A stretch of DNA of 64,000 nt from positions 26,346 to 90,345 of the forward strand of contig NZ_RZRU01000026.1 of the NCBI RefSeq assembly GCF_003997495.1, written 5' to 3'. Position 1 is the first letter of the stretch. Each line of letters starts with the position of its first letter. Below, one piece after another: positions 16,482 to 25,183 of this stretch. This DNA comes from Mesorhizobium sp. M7A.F.Ca.US.008.03.1.1 (GTDB lineage: Bacteria > Pseudomonadota > Alphaproteobacteria > Rhizobiales > Rhizobiaceae). The notes under the pieces are model-generated. The model was given only the letters and a program-made list of their open reading frames with translations. It did not search any database and was not told the origin of the DNA. The position numbers were made by a program, and so were the translations under genes.

Positions 16482-17189
16482 TCATGGCAGCTGCTTCAAC
16501 ACGCCGACAATTGCCTCGCCGTCCGTGAAATAGGGATCGCCGCCGCCATTGCGTCCGGTACTGGTGGCGCCGACGCCCGATATGTCGCTGGTCGAGATCA
16601 GCGTGCCGGCGGTGGCCAGGTCGCGCATCAGGAAGTCGCGCTCGGCGTCGATGTCGGGGCCGATATGGTGGGTGACGGCGCCGGTATCGTGGCTGAGGCC
16701 GACGCCGCGATCGAAGCTGGCCGAGCCCAGCCACAGCGGCCGGCCATCGTCGCCGCTTGCATCGGTCTGCCAGAAGCGGACATGATGCCGGCGGTCGGCG
16801 CTGAGGCCCTCCGGCTTTTCGAAGGCGAGATCCTGGGCGCGGCCATCGAACAGCAGCCTGCTGACCGGCGCATCGGGATAGGGGTGGTCGAACAGCACGC
16901 TTTCACCGATCTCGATCGCGGTCTTCAGGGTCACGGCGTCGGCGGTGTCCCAGCCGGCGACCGCGACGGCGTGGACCACCTCCTTCCGCGTACCGACAAG
17001 GCCGACATTGATCGGGTCGCCCGGAATGCCTTGCGGCGTGTGCGTCAGCATCTCGAAGCGCTGCGTGCGAAAACCGCGATCGTGAAACGTCCAGAATTCC
17101 GGTGCGGCGAAATAGGCGAGCGCCAGATAGGCGGCCAGCAAGGTCGCCACCCAGATTGCAACGCGTCGCCGAAAACTTCGCTGGCTCAT
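16482..17189 (-). CDS. LssY C-terminal domain protein, membrane-anchored
   Basis: 235 residues. A basic start (SQRSFRRRVAIW) and one hydrophobic segment (VATLLAAYLALAYFA) anchor the protein. The rest matches the LssY_C domain: NVGLVGTRKEVVHAVAVAGWDTAD, WLGSASFDRGVGLS, and the HHIGPDIDAERDFL segment. In other bacteria this domain is fused to phosphatase (PAP2) or occurs alone near secretion genes; its function is not established. It converges with the dehydrogenase and is divergent from the ChaC gene. Confidence 0.75.
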   Translation of the reverse strand: MSQRSFRRRVAIWVATLLAAYLALAYFAAPEFWTFHDRGFRTQRFEMLTHTPQGIPGDPINVGLVGTRKEVVHAVAVAGWDTADAVTLKTAIEIGESVLFDHPYPDAPVSRLLFDGRAQDLAFEKPEGLSADRRHHVRFWQTDASGDDGRPLWLGSASFDRGVGLSHDTGAVTHHIGPDIDAERDFLMRDLATAGTLISTSDISGVGATSTGRNGGGDPYFTDGEAIVGVLKQLP

Positions 17190-17299
17190 GAACGCCGCCC
17201 GATCCGTGCGATATCTGTTGCCTGACGGACCCTGGAAATCAATGGCCAGCAGCGCGCCGCCGATCTATGGTGGGCCATCGTTTCTTCGCGGGGGCTGCA

Positions 17300-18013
17300 A
17301 TGGAGTGGAAGCTGGCAGGCCGCAAGCCCATGACGTTGACCGCCGAGCTTGTCGCGCAAGTTGAGCGTGTCGAGCCTGATCCCGGACCAGAGCCCGGAAC
17401 CAGCGAGCACACCGATGCGGAGTTCGATGGCCTGGTCGAAAAGCTGCTTTCGCAGCATCATCCCGACACGCTTTGGGTTTTTGCCTACGGGTCGTTGATC
17501 TGGAACCCCGAATTCGCCCATGTCGAGCAGCGCCCGGCCACGGCGCCTGGATGGCACCGCTCGTTTTGCCTGAAGCTGACCCGCTGGCGCGGAACCCGCG
17601 ATTTGCCGGCCCTGATGCTGGCGCTCGATCGAGGCGGCAGCTGCAACGGCATCGTCTATCGGCTGCCCGCGGAAGACCATTTCGGGCAGCTTGGTCAGTT
17701 GATGCGCCGCGAGATCGATGCCAACCCGCCAACCAACGTGCCATGCTGGATCAAGGTCAAGACCAAGGACGGCCCGCTGCGTGCCTTGGCCTTCGTCGCC
17801 GCGCCAGACGGCAGTGCCTATGCCGGCCGGTTGCCATTGGAGCAGGTTGCCGACACGCTGGCGCGGGCTGCCGGTCATTGGGGCTCTTCGGCGCAGTATT
17901 TGTTCAGGACCGTGAGCAAGCTTGAAGAGAGCGGCATCCGCGACCGGAATCTCTGGCGCATCCAGGACTTGGTTGCACGGCAAATCGCCGCTTTAACCGG
18001 TGGCGCCGATTAG
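17300..18013 (+). CDS. chaC: Gamma-glutamylcyclotransferase, ChaC type
   Basis: 237 residues. The signature WVFAYGSLIWNPEF is the ChaC substrate-binding loop, and WHRSFCLKLTRWRGT, GSCNGIVYRLP and SAQYLFRTVSKLEESGIRDRNLWRIQDLVA complete the fold. ChaC-type enzymes cleave glutathione to 5-oxoproline and Cys-Gly in the cytoplasm. A start at 17300 follows a G-rich stretch; ATG codons at 17267 and 17330 are alternatives. No cha antiporter gene is adjacent. It ends 12 nt before the convergent extensin-like gene. Confidence 0.87.
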   Translation: MEWKLAGRKPMTLTAELVAQVERVEPDPGPEPGTSEHTDAEFDGLVEKLLSQHHPDTLWVFAYGSLIWNPEFAHVEQRPATAPGWHRSFCLKLTRWRGTRDLPALMLALDRGGSCNGIVYRLPAEDHFGQLGQLMRREIDANPPTNVPCWIKVKTKDGPLRALAFVAAPDGSAYAGRLPLEQVADTLARAAGHWGSSAQYLFRTVSKLEESGIRDRNLWRIQDLVARQIAALTGGAD

Positions 18014-18025
18014 GCTGATCTCTTC

Positions 18026-18832
18026 CTAACGGCAGGCGCGATAACCGTTCTTGCGGTTCTTGATGTCGAAATGGAAATGGTTGCGGTGGTCGTAATTGTA
18101 GCCGGGACCGAGCACGGTGGTGAAATACTGGCAGCCGTCGGCGCGCACATTGTTGAGGAAGCCACGGGTGCGGAAGGCAAACAGGCCGGGCTTGCGCACG
18201 TCGATGTCGTCGCCATTGTTGAGCTCGATGCTCATGACGTCGAGCGCATTGCCCTTGCCGTGCTCAGACAGGACACCTTCGCCGGCAATCCTGCGGCAGG
18301 AATAGCTGGAGCCCTGGTGGATGGTCTTGACGCCGGAGAAATAGCGCCAGCGGGCGGAGGGGACGAGTTCGTTCTTCGTCCAGCCGGCGAAGGTGGCGGC
18401 CATGTCGCAGGTCAGGGTCGCGGCGGGTTTCATCTGGATGTTGCCGATGGCCGAAACCTTGACCGGATAATCGATGCCGCACTGGCCTTCATGGATCGGC
18501 GCCAGGTCGGTGTAGGCGACATCGAGGCGCTTCAATTGCTGACGGCAGTCGGTTTCGCTGGCCGGCATCTGCTCGACGGGCGACATCGGCTCGTCCATGC
18601 GCGGATAAGCGGCCTGCGTCATGTATGGATTGGAAGGAACAAGCTTCTGCATGCCGGCATATTGCGGCACGGCAGCCGTCTGCGCGCCGACGTCGACGGC
18701 CGGCTGCAGCGACAGCACACTGCCGGTGTTGCAGGCGGAAAGCGCCGCCAGCGCCAGGCCGGCGGTCAGCACTGCTGCATATTTTGACTGGCGCGCGGTG
18801 GCGAAAAACACGGCCCGAAATTTGCCGGCCAT
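18026..18832 (-). CDS. Extensin-like C-terminal domain lipoprotein
   Basis: 268 residues. A long N-region and hydrophobic core end in the lipobox LSAC (C34), so it is probably a lipoprotein. The C-terminal domain (residues about 90-268) is the bacterial extensin-like family. It has the paired motif SEHGKGNALDV and the terminal HRNHFHFDIKN, which together resemble the metal-binding His/Asp pattern of D,D-carboxypeptidase-like peptidases. A role in cell-wall or envelope maintenance is inferred. It is adjacent and codirectional with a second member of the family. Confidence 0.82.
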   Translation of the reverse strand: MAGKFRAVFFATARQSKYAAVLTAGLALAALSACNTGSVLSLQPAVDVGAQTAAVPQYAGMQKLVPSNPYMTQAAYPRMDEPMSPVEQMPASETDCRQQLKRLDVAYTDLAPIHEGQCGIDYPVKVSAIGNIQMKPAATLTCDMAATFAGWTKNELVPSARWRYFSGVKTIHQGSSYSCRRIAGEGVLSEHGKGNALDVMSIELNNGDDIDVRKPGLFAFRTRGFLNNVRADGCQYFTTVLGPGYNYDHRNHFHFDIKNRKNGYRACR

Positions 18833-18948
18833 TGGCGGAATCCCGTTGATGGATATCCGGCATTTTAACGATCAACGGTAAAGGAAACCTCAGCGCCCGC
18901 GTTCATGCCTGCGGCCGAATTGCGGCACGCGGCCTGGATCAGCAATGC

Positions 18949-20109
18949 TCACTGGCAGAACGTTCCGCCATGCCGGCGCGGTTCGAGATCGAGATGGAAA
19001 TGCAGGGAATGGTCGGGGTCGGCGCCCGGTCCGAGCACGGTCTTGAACGGTCCGCAGGCCGCCTTGCGCACGGCATTGAGGAATTTAGCGTCTTTCTCCG
19101 GCGGCGCCGGGCCGACCTCGATCTTCTTGCCGTCCGACAGCGTGAAGCTGGCGATGTCGAGCGCGTTGCCGAACGCGTGTTCCGACAGTTTTCTGGTGCC
19201 GTTGCGTGGCCGGCAGACAAAAGCCGACGCCTGGCCGATCGATTGCAGGTCCGCACCGAATTCGGCTTTCGCCGCCGGCTGGATGACATTGGCGGCAAAA
19301 CGCGCCGTTGCCTCCGCCATTTTGCAGTTGAGCTCGGTGCCGGGGGCAATCGCGACGGACTTTCCAAGGGTCTTCAGCACGATGGGATAGGGGATCGAAC
19401 AGCCGATTTCGAACTGGCTTTCCGCCTTGTGTTCTTCGAATTCGACGCCGAGCGTTTTCAGCCGTTCGCGGCAGGCGACTTCCTCGGCCGGCATTTTTTC
19501 ATCGGGCAGATCGGCCGAGCGCGGGTCTGGCAGCATCTTCTTGTCATCTGCATCGGCCGGCTTGTGCGGTGGCTGCGGGGCAACGGCCGGCGGCTGAGCC
19601 TCGGGCTCCGCGACGTCGGGTTTTGGTGTCGGCGTTGGCGCGACCGCGGGCGGCTCCGGCTCGCTTTCCGTATCGGTTGAGGGTTCGGGAGCCGATGGCT
19701 CCGGGAGTGCCTGCTTTTCCTGGCGGGATTTTTCTTCATCGGAACGGTCGGGCGCGCCGGCGGTGTTCGCAGCGTCCGCCGGGCGTGGTTCCGGCACCGG
19801 AATGGCGGGTCCGGACCCCGAAATACCGGGCCCGTGCACCGGAACATCGGCAGGCAAGGGCAGCGGAGGCAGAGTTTTCTGCTGTGCCTGCTTCGGCGTC
19901 ACCGACCGGTGTCTTCGTGGTTTCAGGCGCTTTCCGCCTCGCGGTTTAAGGGACTGTTCGGCTCGTGGTGTCAACGGCTGCTCTACCCTCGGCGTCAACG
20001 GCTCGTGATGCCGATGGCGATGTCTCGCCTCGGCGGGCATCATCAGCAAGGCCGTGACGGCCATGACGAATGCGATCCTGAATGTTCGGGAAAAGACAAG
20101 CGACCCCAT
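18949..20109 (-). CDS. Extensin-like protein with Pro-rich linker
   Basis: 386 residues. A signal peptide (FRIAFVMAVTALLMMPAEA) is followed by a His/Arg patch and a long low-complexity Pro/Glu/Ala linker to about residue 200. The C-terminal extensin-like domain repeats the motifs of its neighbour: SEHAFGNALDIASF and DHSLHFHLDLEPR. The linker probably lets the domain span the periplasm. The ATG at 20109 is preceded by GAGGGCG and preferred over a TTG nine bases upstream. It lies upstream of the lipoprotein paralogue, with 116 nt between them, so co-transcription is possible. Confidence 0.82.
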   Translation of the reverse strand: MGSLVFSRTFRIAFVMAVTALLMMPAEARHRHRHHEPLTPRVEQPLTPRAEQSLKPRGGKRLKPRRHRSVTPKQAQQKTLPPLPLPADVPVHGPGISGSGPAIPVPEPRPADAANTAGAPDRSDEEKSRQEKQALPEPSAPEPSTDTESEPEPPAVAPTPTPKPDVAEPEAQPPAVAPQPPHKPADADDKKMLPDPRSADLPDEKMPAEEVACRERLKTLGVEFEEHKAESQFEIGCSIPYPIVLKTLGKSVAIAPGTELNCKMAEATARFAANVIQPAAKAEFGADLQSIGQASAFVCRPRNGTRKLSEHAFGNALDIASFTLSDGKKIEVGPAPPEKDAKFLNAVRKAACGPFKTVLGPGADPDHSLHFHLDLEPRRHGGTFCQ

Positions 20110-20172
20110 CGCCCTCAACGACGCCGACGCAAGGTGGTTGCCTTGGCCGCATCACGAACGGTAACCGCGTCG

Positions 20173-20598
20173 TTACGCACCGATCGCTTCCAGCCCTTCC
20201 TCCAGCCAGTCGGCGAGCAGCGGCATGCCAAGCAGGTATTTTGCGGTGCGCTTGTTGGCGCGTTCGCGCGCCGCGGCAAGTGCGTCCACCCATTCGGCGG
20301 CGTCGTAGTCGCCGCGACCGACCCAGGCCAGCGCGATCAATTCGGCTGCTTCATCGACATTGAGGTCGTTGATCAGCTCGCGCAGCTCTTCCTCGGTAAG
20401 GTTCTCGGAGCTTTCCTCGGCAAGGCCGTCATGGTGATGGTTGACATGGGACTCGCCATCGAGTTCGACCTCGTGCTCGGCGCCATCGGCATAGTCTTCA
20501 TTGACGGCCGCACTCAGCGCCTTGGCCTTGAGGATGAACAGGCGCACCGTGTCAGGGCCGATCGAAAGCTCCCAGTCCTTTTCAAGCCGCCGCTGCAA
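20173..20598 (-). CDS. DUF3775 domain protein
   Basis: 141 residues, acidic. The segment LTEEELRELINDLNVDEAAELIALAWVGRGDYDAAEWVDALAAARE is characteristic of DUF3775, an alphaproteobacterial family of unknown function. A central acidic/His stretch (VNHHHDGLAEESSE) separates it from the N-terminal helix. The best start is a TTG at 20598, since GGGAGA stands at ribosome-binding distance; no in-frame ATG gives the full N-terminus. No membrane segment is present. Confidence 0.75.
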   Translation of the reverse strand: MQRRLEKDWELSIGPDTVRLFILKAKALSAAVNEDYADGAEHEVELDGESHVNHHHDGLAEESSENLTEEELRELINDLNVDEAAELIALAWVGRGDYDAAEWVDALAAARERANKRTAKYLLGMPLLADWLEEGLEAIGA

Positions 20599-20741
20599 GG
20601 GCCGTCTCCCTGAGGTCGTTTGCCGGATGATAGCGGATTCGCAGCATCCGTCACCTGATGTTCTCCCGCACGTAATTTTCCGGGATGAAACGCAAGCCGA
20701 CCGGCGTTAGTGTTGCATTCTCACCCCTCAAGGAGGCTTCG

Positions 20742-21281
20742 ATGCATAAAAGAATGCTGATCCAGGCTGCAACCGCGCTGGTCGCTCTGCAGTTCCTTGC
20801 CGTTCCGGTGTTTGCCGCCGGCGGCGACAGTGGTGGCAGCGATCAGACCGTCACCCAGTGCAAGAAGGGCCAGGTCTGGGACAAGAAGAAGAAAAAGTGC
20901 GTGGCACCCCAGGAAGGCATGCTGGACGACGACAGCATCTATGATGCCGGCCACGCGTTGGCTCTGGCCGGGCGCTATGACGAGGCGATTGCCGTGCTCA
21001 GCCTCGCCGCCAACAAGCAGGATCCGCGCATCCTCAATTATCTCGGCTATTCGCACCGTCATTCCGGCCGCGTCACCGTCGGCCTCGGCTATTACGAGGA
21101 AGCGCTGCGCATCGATCCGAACTACACGCTGGTGCGCGAATATCTCGGCGAAGCGCATCTGCAGATCGGCGATCTGGCCGGCGCCCAGCAGCAGTTGATG
21201 GAAATCGAGAAGCGGACCGGCAAGGGTTCGCGTGAATATGGCATGCTGGCCGAGCAGATCGACCATTTCATGAGAAGCTGA
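20742..21281 (+). CDS. Secreted TPR repeat protein
   Basis: 179 residues. A signal peptide (MLIQAATALVALQFLAVPVFA) is cleaved before AGGDSGG. A short lysine-rich segment with two cysteines (CKKGQVWDKKKKKCV) follows, then about three TPR units (ALALAGRYDEAIAVLSLAAN, NYLGYSHRHSGRVTVGLGYYEEALRIDPNY, REYLGEAHLQIGDLAGAQQQL). Periplasmic TPR proteins scaffold partner interactions; the partner is unknown. AAGGAGGCTTCG gives a very strong ribosome-binding site. A terminator follows at 21303. Confidence 0.83.
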   Translation: MHKRMLIQAATALVALQFLAVPVFAAGGDSGGSDQTVTQCKKGQVWDKKKKKCVAPQEGMLDDDSIYDAGHALALAGRYDEAIAVLSLAANKQDPRILNYLGYSHRHSGRVTVGLGYYEEALRIDPNYTLVREYLGEAHLQIGDLAGAQQQLMEIEKRTGKGSREYGMLAEQIDHFMRS

Positions 21282-21302
21282 AAAGATCCCAGGGCTCTTT
21301 TA

Positions 21303-21333
21303 AGCGGCTGCGAGCGATCGCGGCCGCTTTTTT
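21303..21333 (+). terminator. Intrinsic terminator after TPR gene
   Basis: AGCGGC (21303-21308) pairs with GCCGCT (21323-21328). The loop contains a further GCGA/TCGC pairing, and TTTTTT follows. Confidence 0.75.
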
Positions 21334-21428
21334 GTTGCCTTCGGTTTCATTCACCGCCCCTGACTGACGAATGCGGGGATGATTTTCACAAAACCGATTT
21401 TTGGGCGTGAAAAACCCGCTGACATTGC

Positions 21429-21494
21429 TATATTCAGGGAAATTGCGGTGAAACGGTTCCGTTAGCCCGAGGCTGCCGGACCCGTTTTCTTTTT
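21429..21494 (+). promoter_or_regulatory. greA leader with -10-like box and intrinsic terminator (attenuator)
   Basis: A -10-like TATATT (21429-21434) is followed within 20 nt by a stepwise hairpin. AACGG/CCGTT, TCCG/CGGA and AGCC/GGCT stems span 21452-21486 around a CGA loop. A run TTTTCTTTTT to 21494 follows. The structure lies about 60 nt before the greA start, so it would terminate most leader transcripts or release a roughly 55-nt RNA. The -35 is not convincing. Confidence 0.55.
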
Positions 21495-21553
21495 GTACCC
21501 ATCGACAAGGCTTTCCCCGATATGCGGGGGTGGCAGCAGGAAAGGCAGGCATC

Positions 21554-22027
21554 ATGAACAAGGTCCCGATGACAGGCGAGGGGTTCGCGTCATTGAAGGA
21601 AGAACTGCGCTGGCGCCAGCAGGAAGAGCGGCCGCGCATCATCGAGGCGATCTCCGAGGCGCGCTCGCATGGCGACCTGTCCGAAAATGCCGAATATCAT
21701 GCCGCCAAGGAGGCGCAGAGCCTCAACGAGGGCCGCGTCAACGAGCTTGAAGATTATATCGCGCGCGCCGAGGTGATCGACGTCAGCAAGCTCAGCGGCG
21801 ACAAGATCAAGTTCGGCGCCACCGTGGTGCTGGTCGACGAGGACACCGAGGAAAAGAAGACCTACCGGATCGTCGGCGACCAGGAAGCGGACGTGAAGTC
21901 CGGCCGCATCTCGATCTCCTCGCCGATTGCGCGTGCGCTCATCGGCAAGGAAGTCGGCGACGCCATCGAGGTCAATGCGCCTGGCGGTGCCAGAGGATAT
22001 GAGATCGTCGAGGTGCAGTTCATCTAG
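21554..22027 (+). CDS. greA: Transcription elongation factor GreA
   Basis: 157 residues, normal length. The N-terminal coiled coil contains EELRWRQQEERPRIIEAISEARSHGDLSENAEYHAAKEAQS; the acidic tip residues D and E of HGDLSENAEY are those that reach the polymerase active site. The C-terminal FKBP-like domain includes RIVGDQEADVKSGRISISSPIARALIGKEVGD. GreA rescues backtracked RNA polymerase by stimulating transcript cleavage. The start at 21554 follows GGCAGGC. The leader carries an intrinsic terminator, which suggests attenuation or autoregulation. Confidence 0.95.
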   Translation: MNKVPMTGEGFASLKEELRWRQQEERPRIIEAISEARSHGDLSENAEYHAAKEAQSLNEGRVNELEDYIARAEVIDVSKLSGDKIKFGATVVLVDEDTEEKKTYRIVGDQEADVKSGRISISSPIARALIGKEVGDAIEVNAPGGARGYEIVEVQFI

Positions 22028-22098
22028 GGAAGTTGAGGCGGGCGCGGCTGCGGCTTCTAAGCTCAAGGCTGCGCTAGCCTTCCAATTCATTGAATAAA

Positions 22099-23076
22099 TC
22101 AACCGGTGCTGGCGCCAACTTTAAGCGCCAGCAGCCTCTCAGCCTCCGCCACCACCTCCGCCGGCATCACACGCTCCCCAGGCGCAGCCAATAACGTCGA
22201 CGCATATTGCCCGCGCGGACCGGTCAGACCCGGCTCGGTTGCCAGGAACACCGCAACCGTCGGCAGGCCGAAGGCGCTGGCGAGATGGGTCAGCCCGGTG
22301 TCGGCGCCGATGACCAGTTCCGAGCGGCCGATGAATGCAGCGATGTCGGCCAGCGGCGATTTCGGTACCACAACTGTCGACGGCACGGCGCCTGCGATCG
22401 CCTCGGCCACGGCCTTCTCGCGCTCGTTCGACCATGTGGTGACCGGCGTCATGCCTCGATCCAGGACGAGACAGGCGGTCTCGATCCAGTCCTGGACCGG
22501 CCATTTCTTGTCTTCGCGGCTGGTGCCGTGCAGCAGGAAGGCGGTTTTTCCAGAAGTACCCGCCAGAGTGCCGGCGGGCGGCACGATGCCGGAATCCAGG
22601 GTCGAAAGATCGGGCTGATAGCCGAGCGCCAGCCCGAACAGCCGCCGTGTCCGTTCGATGGCGTGCAGGTCGCGCGGCACGGGATAAGTGGCATCGTAGA
22701 ACAGCGTCGCAGAAGATTCGCGCACGCTCGAACGGTTGAAGCCGGCAATGGGGGAGCCTGCCTGTCTTGCAACCAGAGCCGATTTCAGCAGGCCTTGCGC
22801 ATCGATGACCAGGTCGTAGCGGCAATCTCGCAAGGTGCGGCGCAGGGCAGCCGCCTCGCGCCAGGTGGCGCCATCGAGCAGCGCCTTGCGCCAGCGGCGG
22901 ATCGCCACCGTATGGGTCCTGCCGATCGCCGGGTGAAGCGCGACGATATCGGCAAATGCCTCTTCGACGCACCAGTCGAAGGTCAGGTCCGGGCGGTGGC
23001 GTCGGGCATCCTCGATGGCCGGAAAGGTGTGGATGACGTCGCCCATCGACGACGTCTTGACGATCAGCACCTTCAT
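22099..23076 (-). CDS. waaC: Lipopolysaccharide heptosyltransferase I
   Basis: 325 residues of glycosyltransferase family 9. The N-terminus KVLIVKTSSMGDVIHTFPAIEDA is typical of WaaC; later motifs are LLHGTSREDKKWPVQDW and the nucleotide-sugar site GADTGLTHLASAFGLPTVAVF. It transfers the first L-glycero-D-manno-heptose from ADP-heptose to Kdo of the inner core at the cytoplasmic face of the inner membrane. The start ATG overlaps the waaF stop (ATGA), so translation is coupled. It is the last gene of the leftward hldD-waaF-waaC operon. Confidence 0.9.
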   Translation of the reverse strand: MKVLIVKTSSMGDVIHTFPAIEDARRHRPDLTFDWCVEEAFADIVALHPAIGRTHTVAIRRWRKALLDGATWREAAALRRTLRDCRYDLVIDAQGLLKSALVARQAGSPIAGFNRSSVRESSATLFYDATYPVPRDLHAIERTRRLFGLALGYQPDLSTLDSGIVPPAGTLAGTSGKTAFLLHGTSREDKKWPVQDWIETACLVLDRGMTPVTTWSNEREKAVAEAIAGAVPSTVVVPKSPLADIAAFIGRSELVIGADTGLTHLASAFGLPTVAVFLATEPGLTGPRGQYASTLLAAPGERVMPAEVVAEAERLLALKVGASTG

Positions 23077-24080
23077 GCCGCGGCCGGGATGTCCAGCAGC
23101 CGGTCCGCCGCTGCCGCGACCTGGCCGATTTGCAGCGTCTTCAGGCAGTTGAGGTGGCCGAGCGGACAGACCTTCCGGTGGCAGGGCGAGCACGACAGGC
23201 CGAGCCAGACCAGCTCGCGGCGTTCCGCTAGCGGGGGGGTGTTCTCGGGCGAGGTCGAGCCGTAGACGGCGACGATCGGCGTGCCGACGGCGGCCGCGAC
23301 ATGCATCAGCCCGCTGTCGTTGGACACGGCCAGCCTTGCGGCGGATATCAGGTCGATGGCGTCCTCCAGCCGCGTCTGTCCGGCGAGATCGACGACGCCG
23401 GGGGCCAGGGCTGCGATCTCCGCCGTCACGTCGTGGTCGTTCTTCGAGCCGAACAGCGCAACCTTCAAGCCTTTGCCCATGAAATCGCGGGCAAGCCCGG
23501 CATAGCTTTCGCTGGGCCAGCGCTTGGCCGGGCCGAATTCGGCGCCGGGCATCAGGGCCACGAATTTCCGCGGCGCCAGCCCGAAACGGTCGAGCAGGTC
23601 GACCTGGTTTTTCGTGTCCACGCTAAGCCGTGGCGCCCGGAAACTGCCGCCTTGGGCAAGGCCGAAATAGGCCTGCGCGGTGCGTCGCTTGATGCTGTCG
23701 GGCAATGGCACGATGTCGGTCAACAGGCCATAGCGCATCTCGCGCAGATTGCCGACACGGCGCGGGATGCGGGCAAAGAACGGGATCAGCGCCGACTTCC
23801 AGCTGCCCGGCAGGATATAGGCCATGTCGTAGCGGCCGCGCAGCAGGCGGCCGAAGCGGCGGCGATGGGTGAATTCGAGCGCGCCGGGTTTGAGCGGAAA
23901 GTCGATCTGCTGGCGGATTTCGGGCATGCGCTTGACCAGCGGCGCGGCCCAGGCCGGCGCCAGCACATCGATGACGGCGTTGGGATGCAGCTCCTTCAGC
24001 GCCGAAAACAGGCACTGCGCCATTACCATGTCGCCCACCCAGCGTGGGCCGATCACGAGGATCGTTGGGCTTTCAGCCAT
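23073..24080 (-). CDS. waaF: Lipopolysaccharide heptosyltransferase II
   Basis: 335 residues, GT9 family. ILVIGPRWVGDMVMAQCLF is the WaaF N-terminal motif; MPGAEFGPAKRWP and SNDSGLMHVAAAVGTPIVAVYGSTSPENTPPL are the donor-binding signatures. It adds the second heptose to the inner core. It overlaps hldD upstream by 28 nt and waaC downstream by 4 nt. A cysteine cluster near the C-terminus (CSPCHRKVCPLGHLNC) is shared with many WaaF proteins and may bind metal or stabilise the fold. Confidence 0.92.
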   Translation of the reverse strand: MAESPTILVIGPRWVGDMVMAQCLFSALKELHPNAVIDVLAPAWAAPLVKRMPEIRQQIDFPLKPGALEFTHRRRFGRLLRGRYDMAYILPGSWKSALIPFFARIPRRVGNLREMRYGLLTDIVPLPDSIKRRTAQAYFGLAQGGSFRAPRLSVDTKNQVDLLDRFGLAPRKFVALMPGAEFGPAKRWPSESYAGLARDFMGKGLKVALFGSKNDHDVTAEIAALAPGVVDLAGQTRLEDAIDLISAARLAVSNDSGLMHVAAAVGTPIVAVYGSTSPENTPPLAERRELVWLGLSCSPCHRKVCPLGHLNCLKTLQIGQVAAAADRLLDIPAAA

Positions 24081-25021
24081 TCGACATAGTCTCTGACACC
24101 GGTTTCCACTGTCCGGAATTGGCCATTGTAACCGGCCGCGCGCAAACGGGACATATCAGCTTGCGTAAAGCTCTGGTAGCTGCCCTTGAGATGGTCGGGA
24201 AAGGGGATGAATTCAATCTCCCCTTTCCCCAACGTGTCGATCACCGTTTCGGCGATGGCGCGGAAGGGCTGGGCACGGCCGGTGCCGCAATTGAAGATGC
24301 CGCTTGAACCCCGTTTCCACAGCCACAGATTGACGTCGGCGACATCGCCGACATGGATGAAGTCACGGCTTTGTTCGCCGGGTCCGAACCCGTCATAGGC
24401 GCCGAACAGTTTCGGGTTCTCGCCTCGCTCGACCTGGTTGAACAGATGGAAGGCGACCGAGGCCATGGCGCCCTTGTGCGCTTCGCGCGGGCCATAGACG
24501 TTGAAGTAACGCAAGCCCACGACCTGTGAATGGTCGGTATCGAAACCAGTGCGCCCGGCGAACACCGTTCGCCTGATGTAGTCGTCGAACAGCTTCTTGG
24601 AATAGGCGTATACGTTGAGCGGCCACTCGAGCGCGGGATCCTCGCGGAACTCCGAGCCGCCGCCATAGACGGAAGCCGAGGAAGCGTAGAGGAAGGGCAC
24701 GCGCAGTGCCTGGCTTGCATGCAGCAGCCGTTTCGAGAAGGCGTAATTCACCTCCATCATGAATTTTCCGTTCCACTCGGTGGTGGTCGAGCAGGCGCCC
24801 TGATGGAAGACGGCCTCGATGCGGCCGAGCGAGCCGGCCTCCATGCGGGGCAGGAAATCGTCCTTGTCGAGATAGTCGGCGATCTTGAGATCGGCGAGAT
24901 TGGCGATCTTGTGGCCGTCGGTGAGGTCGTCGACGACAAGGATGTCGTCATGCCCTTCGGCATTCAGCGCAGCGACGATGTTGGAGCCGATCATGCCGGC
25001 GCCGCCCGTGACGATGATCAT
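24053..25021 (-). CDS. hldD: ADP-glyceromanno-heptose 6-epimerase
   Basis: 322 residues, extended short-chain dehydrogenase fold. The NADP-binding motif MIIVTGGAGMIGSNIVAALN opens the protein; the catalytic YxxxK is YAYSKKLFDDY, and SSASVYGGG supplies the serine. It converts ADP-D-glycero-D-manno-heptose to the L-glycero epimer, the last step of donor synthesis. It is the first gene of the leftward operon with waaF and waaC; the other donor-synthesis genes are encoded rightward from 25957. Confidence 0.93.
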   Translation of the reverse strand: MIIVTGGAGMIGSNIVAALNAEGHDDILVVDDLTDGHKIANLADLKIADYLDKDDFLPRMEAGSLGRIEAVFHQGACSTTTEWNGKFMMEVNYAFSKRLLHASQALRVPFLYASSASVYGGGSEFREDPALEWPLNVYAYSKKLFDDYIRRTVFAGRTGFDTDHSQVVGLRYFNVYGPREAHKGAMASVAFHLFNQVERGENPKLFGAYDGFGPGEQSRDFIHVGDVADVNLWLWKRGSSGIFNCGTGRAQPFRAIAETVIDTLGKGEIEFIPFPDHLKGSYQSFTQADMSRLRAAGYNGQFRTVETGVRDYVEWLKAQRSS

Positions 25022-25183
25022 GTTGTTAGCCCTGATATTCGTTTCGCTTGCCGATTCCGGTCCTTATAAGGGAGGCAGGCTGGGCTGTCGATAAAGCAGG
25101 CAACGAAGCGGATGTCACAGTGACGCCGCAAAGCTTCCGCTTCAGTCGGTTTGTGCCGCCCGGCATGATTTGAGGGACAACAA

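Noticed and set aside
16479..17225. 248-codon rightward frame antisense to the LssY_C gene
   Set aside because: No ribosome-binding site or motif; the minus-strand product has a membrane anchor and a recognised domain.
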